Shown here one piece after another: positions 20,687-30,722 of a stretch of DNA of 64,000 bases. Made by a program: the position numbers and the translations under genes. The first letter of the stretch is position 1. Every line of letters starts with the position of its first letter. Source of the stretch: Locusta migratoria (taxonomy: Eukaryota > Arthropoda > Insecta > Orthoptera > Acrididae); contig CM048744.1 of the NCBI GenBank assembly GCA_026315105.1, positions 313,169,270 to 313,233,269 on the forward strand. Direction: 5' to 3'. A model generated the notes under the pieces. It was given only the letters and a program-made list of their open reading frames with translations. It was not told the origin of the DNA and searched no databases.

Positions 20687-21080
20687 AAGACCACTGCATA
20701 CATGTCATAATCAGAAGAGAGTAAATCCGGCTTTCAGAAAGTAAGTACCACATGTCGGCTCTCGCAGTTACCATTGATTAGCTAGAGTGGCACATTATAA
20801 GAAGAGAATACATTGAGATTTCAGAAAGAAAGTTACACCTGTTGTCACACGCTAAAACCATGTATCAAATACAGCAGCACATAGTCTGAGGAGAGTAGAT
20901 AGGGAGGCAAGAAAGGAAGTTCAACATGTCGTTGCACACTGATACACATAGCACAACTAGACTGTCATGTAATCACAAGAGAGTACATAGGGTCCTCAGA
21001 AAGAAAGTTACACATAGCGTCCCACATAAGACCAAGGCGCTACTAGAGTGTCCCATTATCAGAAGAGAGTACACGTTCCA
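20687..21080. repeat. 87-bp tandem repeat, just over four units
   Basis: The phrase AGAAGAGAGTA or a close variant starts at 20713, 20800, 20887, 20974 and 21061, exactly 87 bp apart each time. Within units, CAGAAAGAAAGTTACAC and CTAGAGTG also repeat. Base substitutions are many but I find no indels. All frames contain stops, so it is not coding. It begins at the edge of palindromic copy A. Confidence 0.8.
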
Positions 21081-22630
21081 AATTTACTGAAGACAACGTT
21101 CTACTTCAGTGTGGGGTTCCCCTGTAAGGAGGTACCCCTATACGTTGATTTTCAGATATTATTTCTATCTGGAAGAGCTCTGGTCGGTGACGAGCTCCTT
21201 GCAGCAGCTGGTAAACTAAATTTGTCACTGATGTTGCAGAATCATTTGTTGTGACCTGTGTTTGTACTCTAGCCACAGTAAGCATCCTTAATTTTATTTA
21301 TTCCATTATATATCATTCCATATATAAGTGTTCCATTGGGTTTAATGTAATACATTATGCAAGTATTTTAGAATATAATTTCTAACATTTAAGTATGACT
21401 TTTTCAAACGAGTCCAAATAGGTAGCCACAATAGGTAGTAGTAAGGTAATGTCAGTGTTTACCCAAATGTAGTTAAATGCTTATTTTAATTATAACCTGA
21501 ACATACCTTATTTCAATTATCCTTGTCAGCTCTGTAATAGACGCCAAGAATATGGAAAAGAACCATGGGTTGGAGAAATTAGTTGGAGGATATTTTTTAA
21601 AATATGTGGAATTTTGTTATTAATTTTTCAGTGCATTATGTAGTATTCGATTTTTTTTGTTTGCAGTACATTCATTTTAATTTTCTATACTTTAGAACAT
21701 TTAGCTTTCCTGAACAAGTAGTTATCACTCAACTCATAATTTATGACAGTAGTCATAATATTGATATTGAACTGAAGTAGTGTTTTGTAATATTTATTCC
21801 ACAAGGAGGCCATTTCAAAAGGTATTTTGTCATAGATTAATACAAAATAAATATCGTGTATGAACATAGCTGTTAAGCGTGATAAAAGGAAGCAGATGGT
21901 TCATATCTATAACTTTGATGTTATCTGCTTTATGACACATTCTGATACCAAGTAATAATACGTTACCATGAAAATTCAAGTCTACCTATTTCTGACTTGC
22001 ATATAGTTCAAGTTTTACAGTGGAAATGACATACGAATATAACAACATTTCGTAAAACCGCTTTCTATGGATGTTCGTGATTGAGTGGTTAATTTGCATT
22101 GATACAAGAATACTAGACAACTACAGTGCCACAACTGATAGGTCGATGATGTTTCCAACATTGGAAATCAAAAGATCATATAACGATTTCTGTAAATAAT
22201 GTTTGTAACATAATGAATATATACTCAGTATGACACACAATTATTCTATTTGCTGGAATCGTATGGGAGGCAGGGTGACATCCTTACAGGCAGGTCTAGG
22301 CATGTACCTTCCGTTTCTGGAGGGCCAGTCCAGCGATTATGATTGCTTTGGGTTTGCTCCCAGCAGCCGCTTAAGATCGCGGAAAACACTAGTGGACAAT
22401 GGAGAGCCATAGAAGAAAATGGGTAAACCCGTGCAAAAGGAGACCTGAGAAAGGATGAGCGGTAAAAGTGAGATGTCTTATTAGATGCTCTGTCAGATAC
22501 TTAAAAGATGGACCCACTCTTAACCTAGAAATAGATAAGAAATCACTTTATTATGTTACCATCAATTATGAAGGCAGCTACGAGGGTTGGAACGTAAATA
22601 TGCAATGGAATCTACTATAGTCGCTGAGAG
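21081..22630. other. No supported gene
   Basis: AT-rich intronic DNA. An acceptor-like TTGATTTTCAG before 21150 with a donor-like CTG/GTAAAC brackets 55 bp, which does not fit phase 0. I did not call it. No repeat family was recognised. Confidence 0.5.
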
Positions 22631-22636
22631 CACACT

Positions 22637-22985
22637 TTGTTGAAATACCTACCTTACCTCCGAGCAAATGTACTCGCCCGTTCCCCGTCACCGGCGTTCG
22701 CACAATCGAGGGAAACACAGTCACTTGTGAGCGATCGATCTAAGGTAACGGTGTCACAACGTTTTCGAAACAGAAACAACGAAGTTGGATCAAGATTGAA
22801 TGTGCCAGAGGTCGTACAGCACGACAGTATCATCCAGCCCTTCAAGAGGAATGCGGGCAATCGGGATTGCCGTGCAGAACGTTGGGTAAAAGCCTTCAAC
22901 GAAGTTCGGCAAACTGTGGCACACATGCATCGGGCAGATCGTCCTAGCGTCTCTGAAGAAATGCGTACTGTGCTACAGGAACAGC
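22637..22985 (+). pseudogene. Possible transposase helix-turn-helix remnant
   Basis: The open frame includes RAERWVKAFNEVRQTVAHMH then RADRPSVSEE, which resembles the helix-turn-helix and GRP.S linker of mariner-type transposases. No catalytic part follows, because a LINE tail begins at about 22985. The upstream residues are not recognised. Low confidence. Confidence 0.25.
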
Positions 22986-23290
22986 TACATCCACATAAAT
23001 ACTCTGCAAGTCACATTGAAGTGCATGGCAGAGGGTTCATCGAACCGCTTTTAAGATGTTTCTCTACAGTTCCATTCTGTAACAACTCGCGGGAAAAAGG
23101 AACACCTGAATATTTCCGTTTCCGATCTGATTTCTCTTATTTTGATGATCATGTTTTCCTATGTAGGTGGTTGCTAACATATGCGTATCGTATGTTCCCA
23201 TTCTGAAGAGAAAGTTGGTGAAAGAAATTTCGGAAATAGATCTCGTCGCAACGAGTAACGCCTTTGTTTTAATGATTTCCATCCGAACTC
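22985..23290 (-). mobile_element. CR1-like LINE 3' tail
   Basis: GTGCATGGCAGAGGGTTCAT and ATTTCTCTTATTTTGATGAT match the pattern of the 3' end of the LINEs at 8058 and 53773, same orientation. Only the tail and the last codons are represented. Confidence 0.55.
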
Positions 23291-23309
23291 GTGCATCATT
23301 CCAGTGACA

Positions 23310-23450
23310 CTACATCCTAGGGGCAGTTCTGTTCTTTGCGGTCGCTGATCGTCTTTGTTCGTTATTGTTCGACTTCTTCTTGTTTTATTACAGAGGGTGC
23401 TGAGCCCTCTGACCGGGCGCGCTGATGAATTAGGCCACCGAAGCTTTTAA
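23310..23450 (-). mobile_element. SINE with tRNA-like head (family shared with 63295)
   Basis: The minus strand reads GGTGGCCTAATTCATCAGCG, CGCCCGGTCAGAGGGCT, CCCTCTGTAATAAAAC. The same series appears on the plus strand at 63295-63380. This is a SINE type with an internal CCCTCTGTAATAAAA motif. Confidence 0.55.
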
Positions 23451-23789
23451 TGAATACATCGACTGCACGGACGGTCTTAAGGCACGTCCTTCTCCACTAC
23501 ATAAATTTTAGGTCTGCCGCATGTTCCATTATAAATACGTATCAAATTGACAAGGCTGTCCAACTGCGGAATAACACCCCAGCAAAGAACATTAACGGGA
23601 AATCCTGCCTCATACCTCAGGCAGGTCCTGGGCCGCGGCATAAATTTTAATACAGTGCCTCTACTTCAGTTTATAATCTTTAATAGATATGGAGACAAAA
23701 TATGTCTCTGGGTAACTTACTTGATAAGTTTGGTCCAGTTTATTTAATTGAAAATGTTTTACCAAGAACCGACAGTGAAATCAATCAAT

Positions 23790-24380
23790 ATTACTGATTC
23801 ATCTTCCCTACCGGCTCGTCACTGGATGTCTGAAACCTACACCAATAGACAAGCTATACCACCTTGCTAGCAATGCACCTCCTGCCGTGCGTAGAGAAGC
23901 TGCAGCCTACAGTGAAAGAGCGAGGGCTGAGTTGTCTGAGAGCCACCTCCTCCACAACATTCGGCCAGCAACCAGAGACGGAGCTTTCTCAGAGCAACCG
24001 ACAACCTCAGTGACCAACCCGGATCTAGAGTGGACAGATGGAAGAGATCGAGAGAAAGGCACTGGATGGTACCAAAGGAATAATTGGCACCAGGCCACAA
24101 TTAGGACTTGACGGTTTGGAAGTCACTAAACAGGCTACGCACCAACACTGCACGTCAAGAGATAATCTTATGAAGTGGGGATATTCTACTGTATCTAACC
24201 TCTGTGACTGTGGAGACGTGCAGACGACCCAGCACATGTATAATTGCCCTGAATGTCCTTCACAGTGCACCTTATAGGACCTGATGTTGGCAACCCCAAA
24301 TGCTGTCGACGTAGCCCGCTTTTGGGCCAAATGTATGTAATATTTGTCTGTTTGTTTATAGTTCGTAGTTTACATGTTTG
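23790..24380 (+). pseudogene. LINE family D, RT C-terminus, interrupted in its 3' UTR
   Basis: Shifted frames encode the last part of a non-LTR RT protein: PPAVRREAAA, then LEVTKQATHQ, a zinc-finger-like CDCGDVQTTQHMYNCPECP (near 24210-24260) and ATPNAVDVARFWAK, a C-terminal signature of several insect LINEs. A stop interrupts just after CTL. The 3' UTR is split at 24381 by a hAT-like element and continues at 27222-27300, ending GATGCTTCTGACACGAATGA. Confidence 0.7.
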
Positions 24381-24746
24381 CAGTGGCGGCTGGTGATAAT
24401 GTGCTAATGTGCTGCAGCACACTGTAAATATATTACTAAAATTATGCCATTTCTCTTCGAAAGCAAGCGAGAAATCGCTGTAAAATTACATCCTTTCTCT
24501 TGGAATGCGATCCAGATATCACAATAAGATTATGCCAATTCCCTTCCAATACGTATTAGAATGCTAGTAATAAGGATGAAAACGCATTTTGGAGCGCTCT
24601 CGCCGCGATAGTTGCAAAACCAGCTCCGTGTGCTGAAGTGGGATTCAGCCACGCTGGTACGTGCTCAGAGAGGCGGAGCAGTCTTATGTTCAATAGTGCA
24701 CATGCGCAGACGTGACGTCAGGCCTGGCGACTCGTGTGTGCTGAGA

Positions 24747-25096
24747 CAGCACCCCCTATAGAAGAAAGCCTGCGCACGACGTCACAACATGGCGGCGGTG
24801 AGATGCTTAGAGTCCTCTGAAAGATTGTAAACATTAGCAGTGCACGTTGTTTATAGTGCATTCTTTCGTTCAGGAGTATATTTATTACGTAAATTGGTGT
24901 TGTGTACGGTGTGATCGCTACGCTGGACGATTTGTGTGTGTGAGAGAACAACGTGTGATTTGTTTTACTGACAAAATGCCGTTTCGCTGTTCTGTGCCGA
25001 AATGTAGTGGAAATTACGACTGTGGTCCAAAAGTCAACGTCTTTAAACGTCCGGAGAAGAAGAAATGGTCATCAAGAATTCCCAGGATAACTTAGC
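24747..25096 (+). pseudogene. THAP-type zinc-finger exon with 5' leader, left arm
   Basis: After a leader of about 230 bp, an ATG at 24976 starts MPFRCSVPKCSGNYDCGPKV then NVFKRPEKKKW. This matches the beginning of a THAP domain (C-x4-C, then V.VF..P and W), which binds DNA and occurs in P-element-type transposases and their domesticated relatives. The frame leaves the family after W and stops at 25093. The leader contains TGACGTCA upstream (24713). An inverted second copy lies at 25213-25555. Confidence 0.55.
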
Positions 25097-25212
25097 TCCT
25101 TCTTCAAGTTAATGAGAAGTTTTCGTTTTTGTTTAACCTTATAAAAGAGTTTTAAATCATGACTGTTTACCGTTGGATATTGCGATTCATTTTATTTACG
25201 TGACCACCCCAT

Positions 25213-25555
25213 TAGCTTATTCTTTTCCGGACGTTTAAAGACGGTAACTTATCGACCACTGTTGCAATTTCCTCTACATTTCGGCACAGAACAGCGAAAC
25301 GGCATTTTGTTAGTAAAAAAGAGATCACACGTTGTTCTCACACACAGACAAATCGTCCAGCGTAGCGATCACAGCGTACATAACACCAATTTACGTAATA
25401 AATACACTCCTGAACGAAAGAATGCACTATAAACAGCGTGCACTGCTAATGTTTACAATCTTTCAGAGGACTTTAAGCTTCTCACCGCCGCCATGTTGTG
25501 ACGCGTGCGCAGGCTTTCTTCTGTAGGGGGTGCTGGCTGAGACCGACAGCAGCAC
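25213..25555 (-). pseudogene. THAP-type zinc-finger exon, inverted right arm
   Basis: The reverse complement repeats the leader and the start MPFRCSVPKCRGN, then diverges with a stop where the left arm reads GPKV. Arm identity is roughly 90 percent by eye over about 340 bp. Together with 24747-25096 it forms a long hairpin with a loop of about 130 bp. Confidence 0.55.
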
Positions 25556-26097
25556 CAGATCAATATTTTTCTTCACACTGCGTGTAACGGTTGCGGAAGA
25601 ATATTACATGAGGAATATTGCAGCATACAGAGTCAAATAGCGCGCTGGCTCAGGCGTCTTGCGCGTTGTCTCTCAAACCTATTTGTGTGAGGCTCGTATT
25701 CAAATACCTATGAGTCCAAATTTTTAATTTCTGTAAATAAAACTTCAATCACAAACAACATTAGTAATCAAAATATGCTACGGCTGCTCGAAGGGAACTG
25801 GGTTCTAGCCTCGGCCCGCGGAGCGTCCCTCCGCGGTCCGCGCCCCGCGCCGCGGCCGCGCAGTGGAACCGAATGCGACGGCGTCTGAGATGACGTCGGT
25901 GTGATGGCTATGTCCGCCGTGGTCGTCACTTCGTTACGTTTGCTCGATTTACTCTTAATTAAGCCAATCGCTGGTTCCCAAGCTTTGCTAAGATTATAGC
26001 CACAGTCACGGTTTATGAGGTCGTCACTTGTGCGAATTTCAATGGCCTCTCTAACGACGCAAAAGAAGAGGCGACCGCCCTTGTTACCAAACCGCAC

Positions 26098-26622
26098 GTG
26101 GGGAGGAAAGCAGGGGTGGACGCAGGGACGCAGACAGAAGCAGATGTTACACCGACAGGCGTTTCCACGGCCCCTGCAGCAATGCAGGAGGCCGAGGGGT
26201 CGCACATGGAGGTGGACACATCTCCTCCTGGACGTGAGGAGTCCGACGAAGACGACGGCTGGGTCTGGAGTACGACGACCACAGAAACTGTGGTCATGGA
26301 GGACGAGCTTTCGGAAACGGATGAGTGCTTGCCCATGCCGGACAAGCACAGCGTCAAGAAAGTTCTTGACAAGCTCGTCTCCTCCATCCGAGACAGGACA
26401 TACCCACACCTTGATAATCCCTACCCTTTCCTTCCGTCCCATCTTAAACCCAGTCTCCCTCACAAGCCTGTCCGTCTCCCTCAGCATCTGAGAGAACACC
26501 TTTCCCCTATCCTTTCCAGTGGGAAATCATCTGTCGCGAGGCAGACGAGTACACAAGGTGGGAAAGAGGAGACCCGCGCCCTAGTGGAGCACGCGGGAGA
26601 CCACACCGCTAGCTGTAGCTAG
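26098..26622 (+). other. Unassigned acidic open frame inside the PLE
   Basis: 174 codons, with GTQTEADVTPTGVS, then PPGREESDEDDGWVW and LPMPDKHSVKKVLDKLV. Composition is coherent and acidic, unlike a random shadow, and an intron-like TTCTGTTGCAG follows near 26659. It might be the N-terminal part of a PLE in opposite orientation to the C-terminal piece. I do not recognise the family. Confidence 0.35.
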
Positions 26623-26886
26623 CACCTAGTATCCCTTAATTTTTCTTTTCTGTTGCAGATCCAACAAGCCCAAGAAAAATCAAGAAGCCAGGAAACATCC
26701 ACAACATCAACAAAGGATTAAAGAGGAATAGCAGCCATTTGCTTACACTTTAATACATCGGGCCAAGGTTGAGGCCCGTCCATAAAAGCGTCAGCGTCAG
26801 CGGCTAGAACCCAGTTCCCTTCGAGCAGCCGTAGCGTGCGGATCTCCGTGCCGGCGCGTTTCCAGGAGCTCAGTCCGTCAGTTCAC

Positions 26887-26917
26887 CTGATGATGGCGAC
26901 ATGAATGATCGCCGAAA
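26887..26917 (+). ncRNA. Hammerhead-ribozyme-like core
   Basis: CTGATGA, unpaired T, GGCGA, loop CATGAATGA, TCGCC, GAAATA. Both boxes are intact and the 5-bp stem is perfect. It lies in the PLE tail within 180 bp of the element end. Confidence 0.55.
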
Positions 26918-27221
26918 TATTGTGCCCGTTGGACACTATAGACCGGCAGTACACCCGGGGATATTTTGATTATCAAATACGCCGGGAGAAACTGAAGAAT
27001 CACAACATTAGCAATGTATAGCCAACATGCGAGTGAAACTGCGCTTTTCAGCCAAGAAGTTTCATTGGTCACTTGTGTAGAACGCAGATGACGTGGCGGG
27101 GATATTACTAAGCTCCGTTATTTCCATTGTCAGTCACGCTTTTTATTTTAGTATATTTTGTTTCCTGTTTATTTTTGTAATATTGTAGCACACTGGTCAA
27201 ATTTTGTACGAGCCGCCACTG

Positions 27222-27300
27222 CATGTATGTAAGTAATCTCTGTATGTTATGCCTTTATAAACTTCTGTACACATGATGCTTCTGACACGAATGAAGAAAA
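27222..27300 (+). mobile_element. LINE family D, end of the 3' UTR
   Basis: Continuation of the LINE broken at 24380. The sequence TAAGTAATCTCTGTATG..TCTGACACGAATGA is a typical end of that LINE type. Confidence 0.5.
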
Positions 27301-27351
27301 AAATATTCCGTACCCTTTAAAATATGAAGAGAGTGTGCACTTTTCTTGCAG

Positions 27352-27612
27352 GACCTGGAGCTGTTGGGCCTGGGAAACAGCAGCAATTTCGGCACGAAGT
27401 TCAACTTGGCGCCGCTGGGCCACCACCGCGGAGAAGGGGAGCGCCCGCAGGAAGAGGAGGAGGAGGAAGGTCCGGAGGCGGAGGGCGAGGGCAGGGGCAG
27501 GATGCAGAAGCGCGCCGCGGCCGCAGCCGCGCTCAACGCCACCAACCACACCCCGAAGCCCACGAGGAATGCGTCCGACGCCACCACCAAGGCGGCGCCG
27601 CCGCAGTCGATG
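27352..27612 (+). CDS. Internal exon of the unknown Ala/Glu-rich gene (partial)
   Basis: A strong acceptor, CACTTTTCTTGCAG, precedes 27352. Phase 0 is open for 87 codons, starting DLELLGLGNSSNFGTKFNLA, then an acidic EEEEEEGPEAEGEGRG stretch, poly-Ala (AAAAAA), and Asn-x-Thr/Ser sites (NATN, NASD). It ends APPQSM at a weak donor, ATG/GTCTGC. GC content is far above the flanks. It joins in phase to 16417 upstream and 38135 downstream. No family is recognised; a disordered acidic protein seems likely. The donor is the least certain part. Other long frames on both strands here are shadows of GC-rich codons. Confidence 0.58.
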
Positions 27613-28130
27613 GTCTGCAACACTTTTACACTGTTTCCACTTTGCTTTAATGCCCGACTGGTAAATTTCTCTGTTTTGACAGTACTCGCAATCGATATCT
27701 ACAGGGGAAAGACAAAATATGAGCACCACACAGCGTACTACATCTTCAAGTTGGCACCACTGCGTACGTGGTAACATTGACGAGGAGACTACTTGGGTAG
27801 CGGATTTTAAAATTTTTCTATACCTATGGTACGCGAAGTTCAGAACTCAAATAACAGTCAGTCAAAGCCATTCGACACAACTTTCAAAAATTACCCAGAA
27901 AATCGACATTGAAGTTTTTCGAGTACACGTAAGTACCAATAATTAGATCAGCTGCAACTTCTGTCAGTGTCGCTCAGGAGGTAGCTCTGTGGCCTTACAA
28001 CCGTAGGATTAGATTTCGAGTCTTACCGTGACAGATTTTTCCCCCCTTGTGTTCGAATACTTACACAATTTTAATATCTAATGGTAATTTTCACGAAAGC
28101 TGTTCTAGTACGAGGTGCGACAATAAAGTA

Positions 28131-28404
28131 TGTTGTTGGTGTTATGGTCTTCAGTCCGGAGATTGGTTTGATGCAGCTCTCCACCCTACTCTATCCTGAG
28201 CAAGGCTTTTCATCTCCTCATAAGAACGACAACCCACATCCACTTGAATCTGCTTACTATACGCGTCTCTTGGTCTCCCTCTGCGATTTTTACCCCACAC
28301 ATTTCCCTCCAATGCTAAATTCACGATTCCTCGATGTCTAAGAATGTGTCCTACCAAGCGATCCCTTCTTTTAGTCAGGGTATGCCAAAAATTCCTTTTC
28401 TCAC

Positions 28405-28483
<79 letters not shown>

Positions 28484-28802
28484 CTCCGCTACACCACCAC
28501 ACCTTCTGTCTGCATATACAGGTTGTTTCTGGAGGAATAGTACATGTTGTTGTTGTTGTTGTTGTTGTTATGGTCTTCAGTCCGGAGACTGGTTTGATGC
28601 AGCTCTCCACAATACCCTATCCTGAGCAAGGCTTTTCATCTCCTCATAAGAACGACAACCCACATCCACTTGAATCTGCTTACTATACGCGTCTCTTGGT
28701 CTCCCTCTGCGATTTTTACCCCACACACTTCCCTCCAATGCTAAATTTACGATTCCTCGAAGTCTAAGAATGTGTCCTACCAAGCGATCCCTTCTTTTAG
28801 TC
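28131..28802 (-). mobile_element. Composite LINE family C insertion with transduced flank
   Basis: Contains two LINE 3' ends in the same orientation (28131-28405 and 28548-28802). They are separated by a (CT)n tract (28406-28478) and about 70 bp identical in order to 16485-16570. The whole is flanked by a 9-bp duplication, AATAAAGTA. Frames in it are the C-terminal LINE codons (SYEEMKSLAQDRV). Confidence 0.75.
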
Positions 28803-28984
28803 AATAAAGTAATGAGACTGATTTTCTTTGCAATATGTGGCAACAATGCAGGCTTGCGTAGGCACAATAATTTTGACGTTGGTCTATAAGCTGCCTTTAG
28901 TCCAAGCGGCACATCGATGCGACTGCTCAGTCATGATGTGTGCTGTAATCAGTTAACACTTGTTTGTGTTTCTCGTTACAGAAA

Positions 28985-30090
28985 TGGAAAACCGCATAAA
29001 ATTGCGCAATGGTATCCCAGTTCTTTTTGCGTTAAATTGAGTGAAAACGTGAGGACAACTTACGGTAAGCTTCAGAAGGCGTTTGGAGAGGAGGTTATGT
29101 CAACAGCTCATGTTTTTCGTTGGCATAAAATGTTTAGTGGCGGGATAACGAATGTTGAAGACCGCAGTGGACGACCATCAACCTCACGGATGGATGTTAA
29201 CATGGCCAGGGTGCGTGAACTCATACGATCTGATCGAAGATTATCCGTGAAAAAGATTGCAGAAGAACTGATCATCAATCGAGAAATGGTTCGTCTAATA
29301 ATAAATGAAGATCTCGGTATGACCAAGATTTGTACAAAAATGGTACCCATAAATCTCACACCACAAAAGCGAGAAACACGGAAAAATGTGGCAGCAGATC
29401 TGTTAGAGCAAACGGAAATCAATCGAGAATTGTTGAGCCGTGTTATCACTGATGATGAAAGTTTATTTTTTAATTTTTTTAATTTTTTTTATTTTTTATT
29501 TTTTTTCCAGTACGATCCACAGACAAAACACCGAAGTTCGCAATGGTACTTAAAGGGATTACCCAGACCTAAAAAGCGCGCATGTCAAAGGCCAAAGTGA
29601 AATGCAAGCCTGTGTGCTTCTTTGGTTCCAAGGGAATTGTTCGTAAAGACTGGATGCCTCCTGGACAAACGGTTTATTAATATTACTACAAAGAAATTTA
29701 GAAAGACTTCGTAAAAGAGTTCTTCGCTTCCGTGCCAACATTGCTGATGATTGGATTCTGCATCACGATAATGCACCATCCCACACTGCTCTGTCAGTGC
29801 AGCAATTTTTAACCTCATTTTTCAGTACTACCACAGCCACCTTATTCACCAGATATCGCTCCGTGCGACTTTTTTTCTATTTACAAGAGTCAAAACGGCG
29901 GTCAAGCGACACAATTTTCAAACAACACAAGATGTCCAAAAAGCTGTGAGGTGGGTCTTAGACGATGTTACAAAAGATGAGTTCCAGAAATTTTACCATC
30001 AATGGCAGAAGCGCTGGAAAAAGTGTGTGCAATCAGGAGGAAATTACTTTGAAGGAGACAATACTAAACTTGACCACAATGGTAAGCAAC
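28985..30090 (+). pseudogene. mariner transposase, decayed
   Basis: The N-terminal helix-turn-helix part reads FRWHKMFSGGITNVED then GRPSTS (about 29118-29190). It continues with KIAEELIINREMVRLII and MTKICTKMVPINLTPQ. The catalytic triad is recognisable: D in VITDDES (about 29447, usually TGDE), D in HHDNAPSH (29763-29786), and D in SPDIAPCDFF (about 29851), spaced as in D,D34D mariners. A T-rich expansion at 29470-29510 and frameshifts near 29580-29690 and 29890 disable it. It could act only through a transposase from elsewhere. Confidence 0.82.
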
Positions 30091-30722
30091 ATTTTTTTCA
30101 CATCAATCTCATAACTTTATTGTCGCACCTCGTATAACGTAATTTTCTATATTTTATAACAGTTTGTTAATAATGATGGTTTCAATAAAAAAATACAAGT
30201 TAAATTTTTTTACAGTACTGGCTTCACTGTTAGTTGACGACGGTAGTGATTGATTCTTGAATTTGTGAAGAGCCTCAACGCTGTTTTTGGAAAGTCACAT
30301 CCATAGCAACAAATGGCTTTCCAAGCAGCTAACCTACTCAACCGTCGTTTTAGGTGACGAAAAGGTGTTCAGCTCGTCTACATACACTTAAACAAAAACT
30401 GACACAACACGTGGCTTTAGAGATCCCAAAATGTTTTATATAACTGAATTCGGAAACGAAAAGCAATGTATATCACAGTGGGATTCCAACCATCGATTTT
30501 ATAGTTGTAAGCCGACAACGATGCCACCTGAGCTACACCGACTGATGCTGCAACTGTTTAAATTATTATTGGTACTTACGTGTACTTGCAAAACTTCAAA
30601 GTTTGTCGAGAAATTTTGAGACTTGCGTCGAATAGCTCTGACTAATTGTTATTTAAGTTCTGAACTTCACGTGCCATACATATAAAGAAATTGTAAAATC
30701 CAATACCCATGTGGTCACCTTG

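Larger units (their letters stand above)
25763..26990 (-). mobile_element. Penelope-like element with inverted tail
   Basis: On the minus strand, 26060-25768 encodes the end of a PLE protein: VREAIEIRTSDDLINRDCGY, then LSKAWEPAIG. On the plus strand at the other end, 26802-26985 holds the PLE tail with a hammerhead-like core and TATTTTGATTATCAAATACG. A 34-bp perfect inverted repeat (25777-25810 with 26802-26835) joins the two, and the C-terminal codons lie within it. On the minus copy the ribozyme part is deleted. Confidence 0.65.
24381..27221. mobile_element. hAT-like element with nested contents
   Basis: Ends CAGTGGCGGCT (24381) and AGCCGCCACTG (27211-27221) are perfect inverted repeats. 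Flanks CATGTTTG (24373-24380) and CATGTATG (27222-27229) match in 7 of 8 positions, as an 8-bp duplication. Subterminal GTGCTGCAGCACAC/TGTAGCACACTG also match inverted. It contains an inverted THAP-exon duplication and a PLE. No transposase was recognised. Confidence 0.75.
28109..30135 (+). mobile_element. mariner-type transposon, interrupted
   Basis: Terminal inverted repeats TACGAGGTGCGACAATAAAG (28109) and its complement ending 30135 are near perfect, flanked by TA. It sits inside palindromic copy B. A 672-bp LINE-derived insertion (28131-28802) splits it 20 bp from its left end, duplicating AATAAAGTA (28122-28130 and 28803-28811). Confidence 0.88.
27780..30722. mobile_element. Large palindromic element, copy B
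   Basis: The left end ACGAGGAGACTACTTGGGTA.GGATTTTA (in two blocks) matches inverted the right end TAAAATCC..TACCCATGTGG. The arms, roughly 27780-28070 and 30440-30722, hold inverted tRNA-like modules at about 27968-28035 (plus) and 30472-30545 (minus; TGTAGCTCAGGTGGCATCG and GGTTGGAATCCC). A mariner occupies the centre. Similarity to copy A (18477) covers both arms and part of the core (ATTTTCTATATTTTA.. at 18986 and 30144). Confidence 0.7.

Noticed and set aside
21150..21204. 55-bp exon-like segment after TTGATTTTCAG
   Set aside because: Length is not a multiple of three between phase-0 exons and there is no supporting similarity.
27247..27777. Minus-strand frames of 122-176 codons across the second GC-rich exon
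   Set aside because: Arg/Leu/Pro-rich complements of the acidic exon; no splice logic on that strand.
28401..28610. Glu-Arg and Leu-Ser dipeptide frames
   Set aside because: Pure translation of a (CT)n microsatellite.
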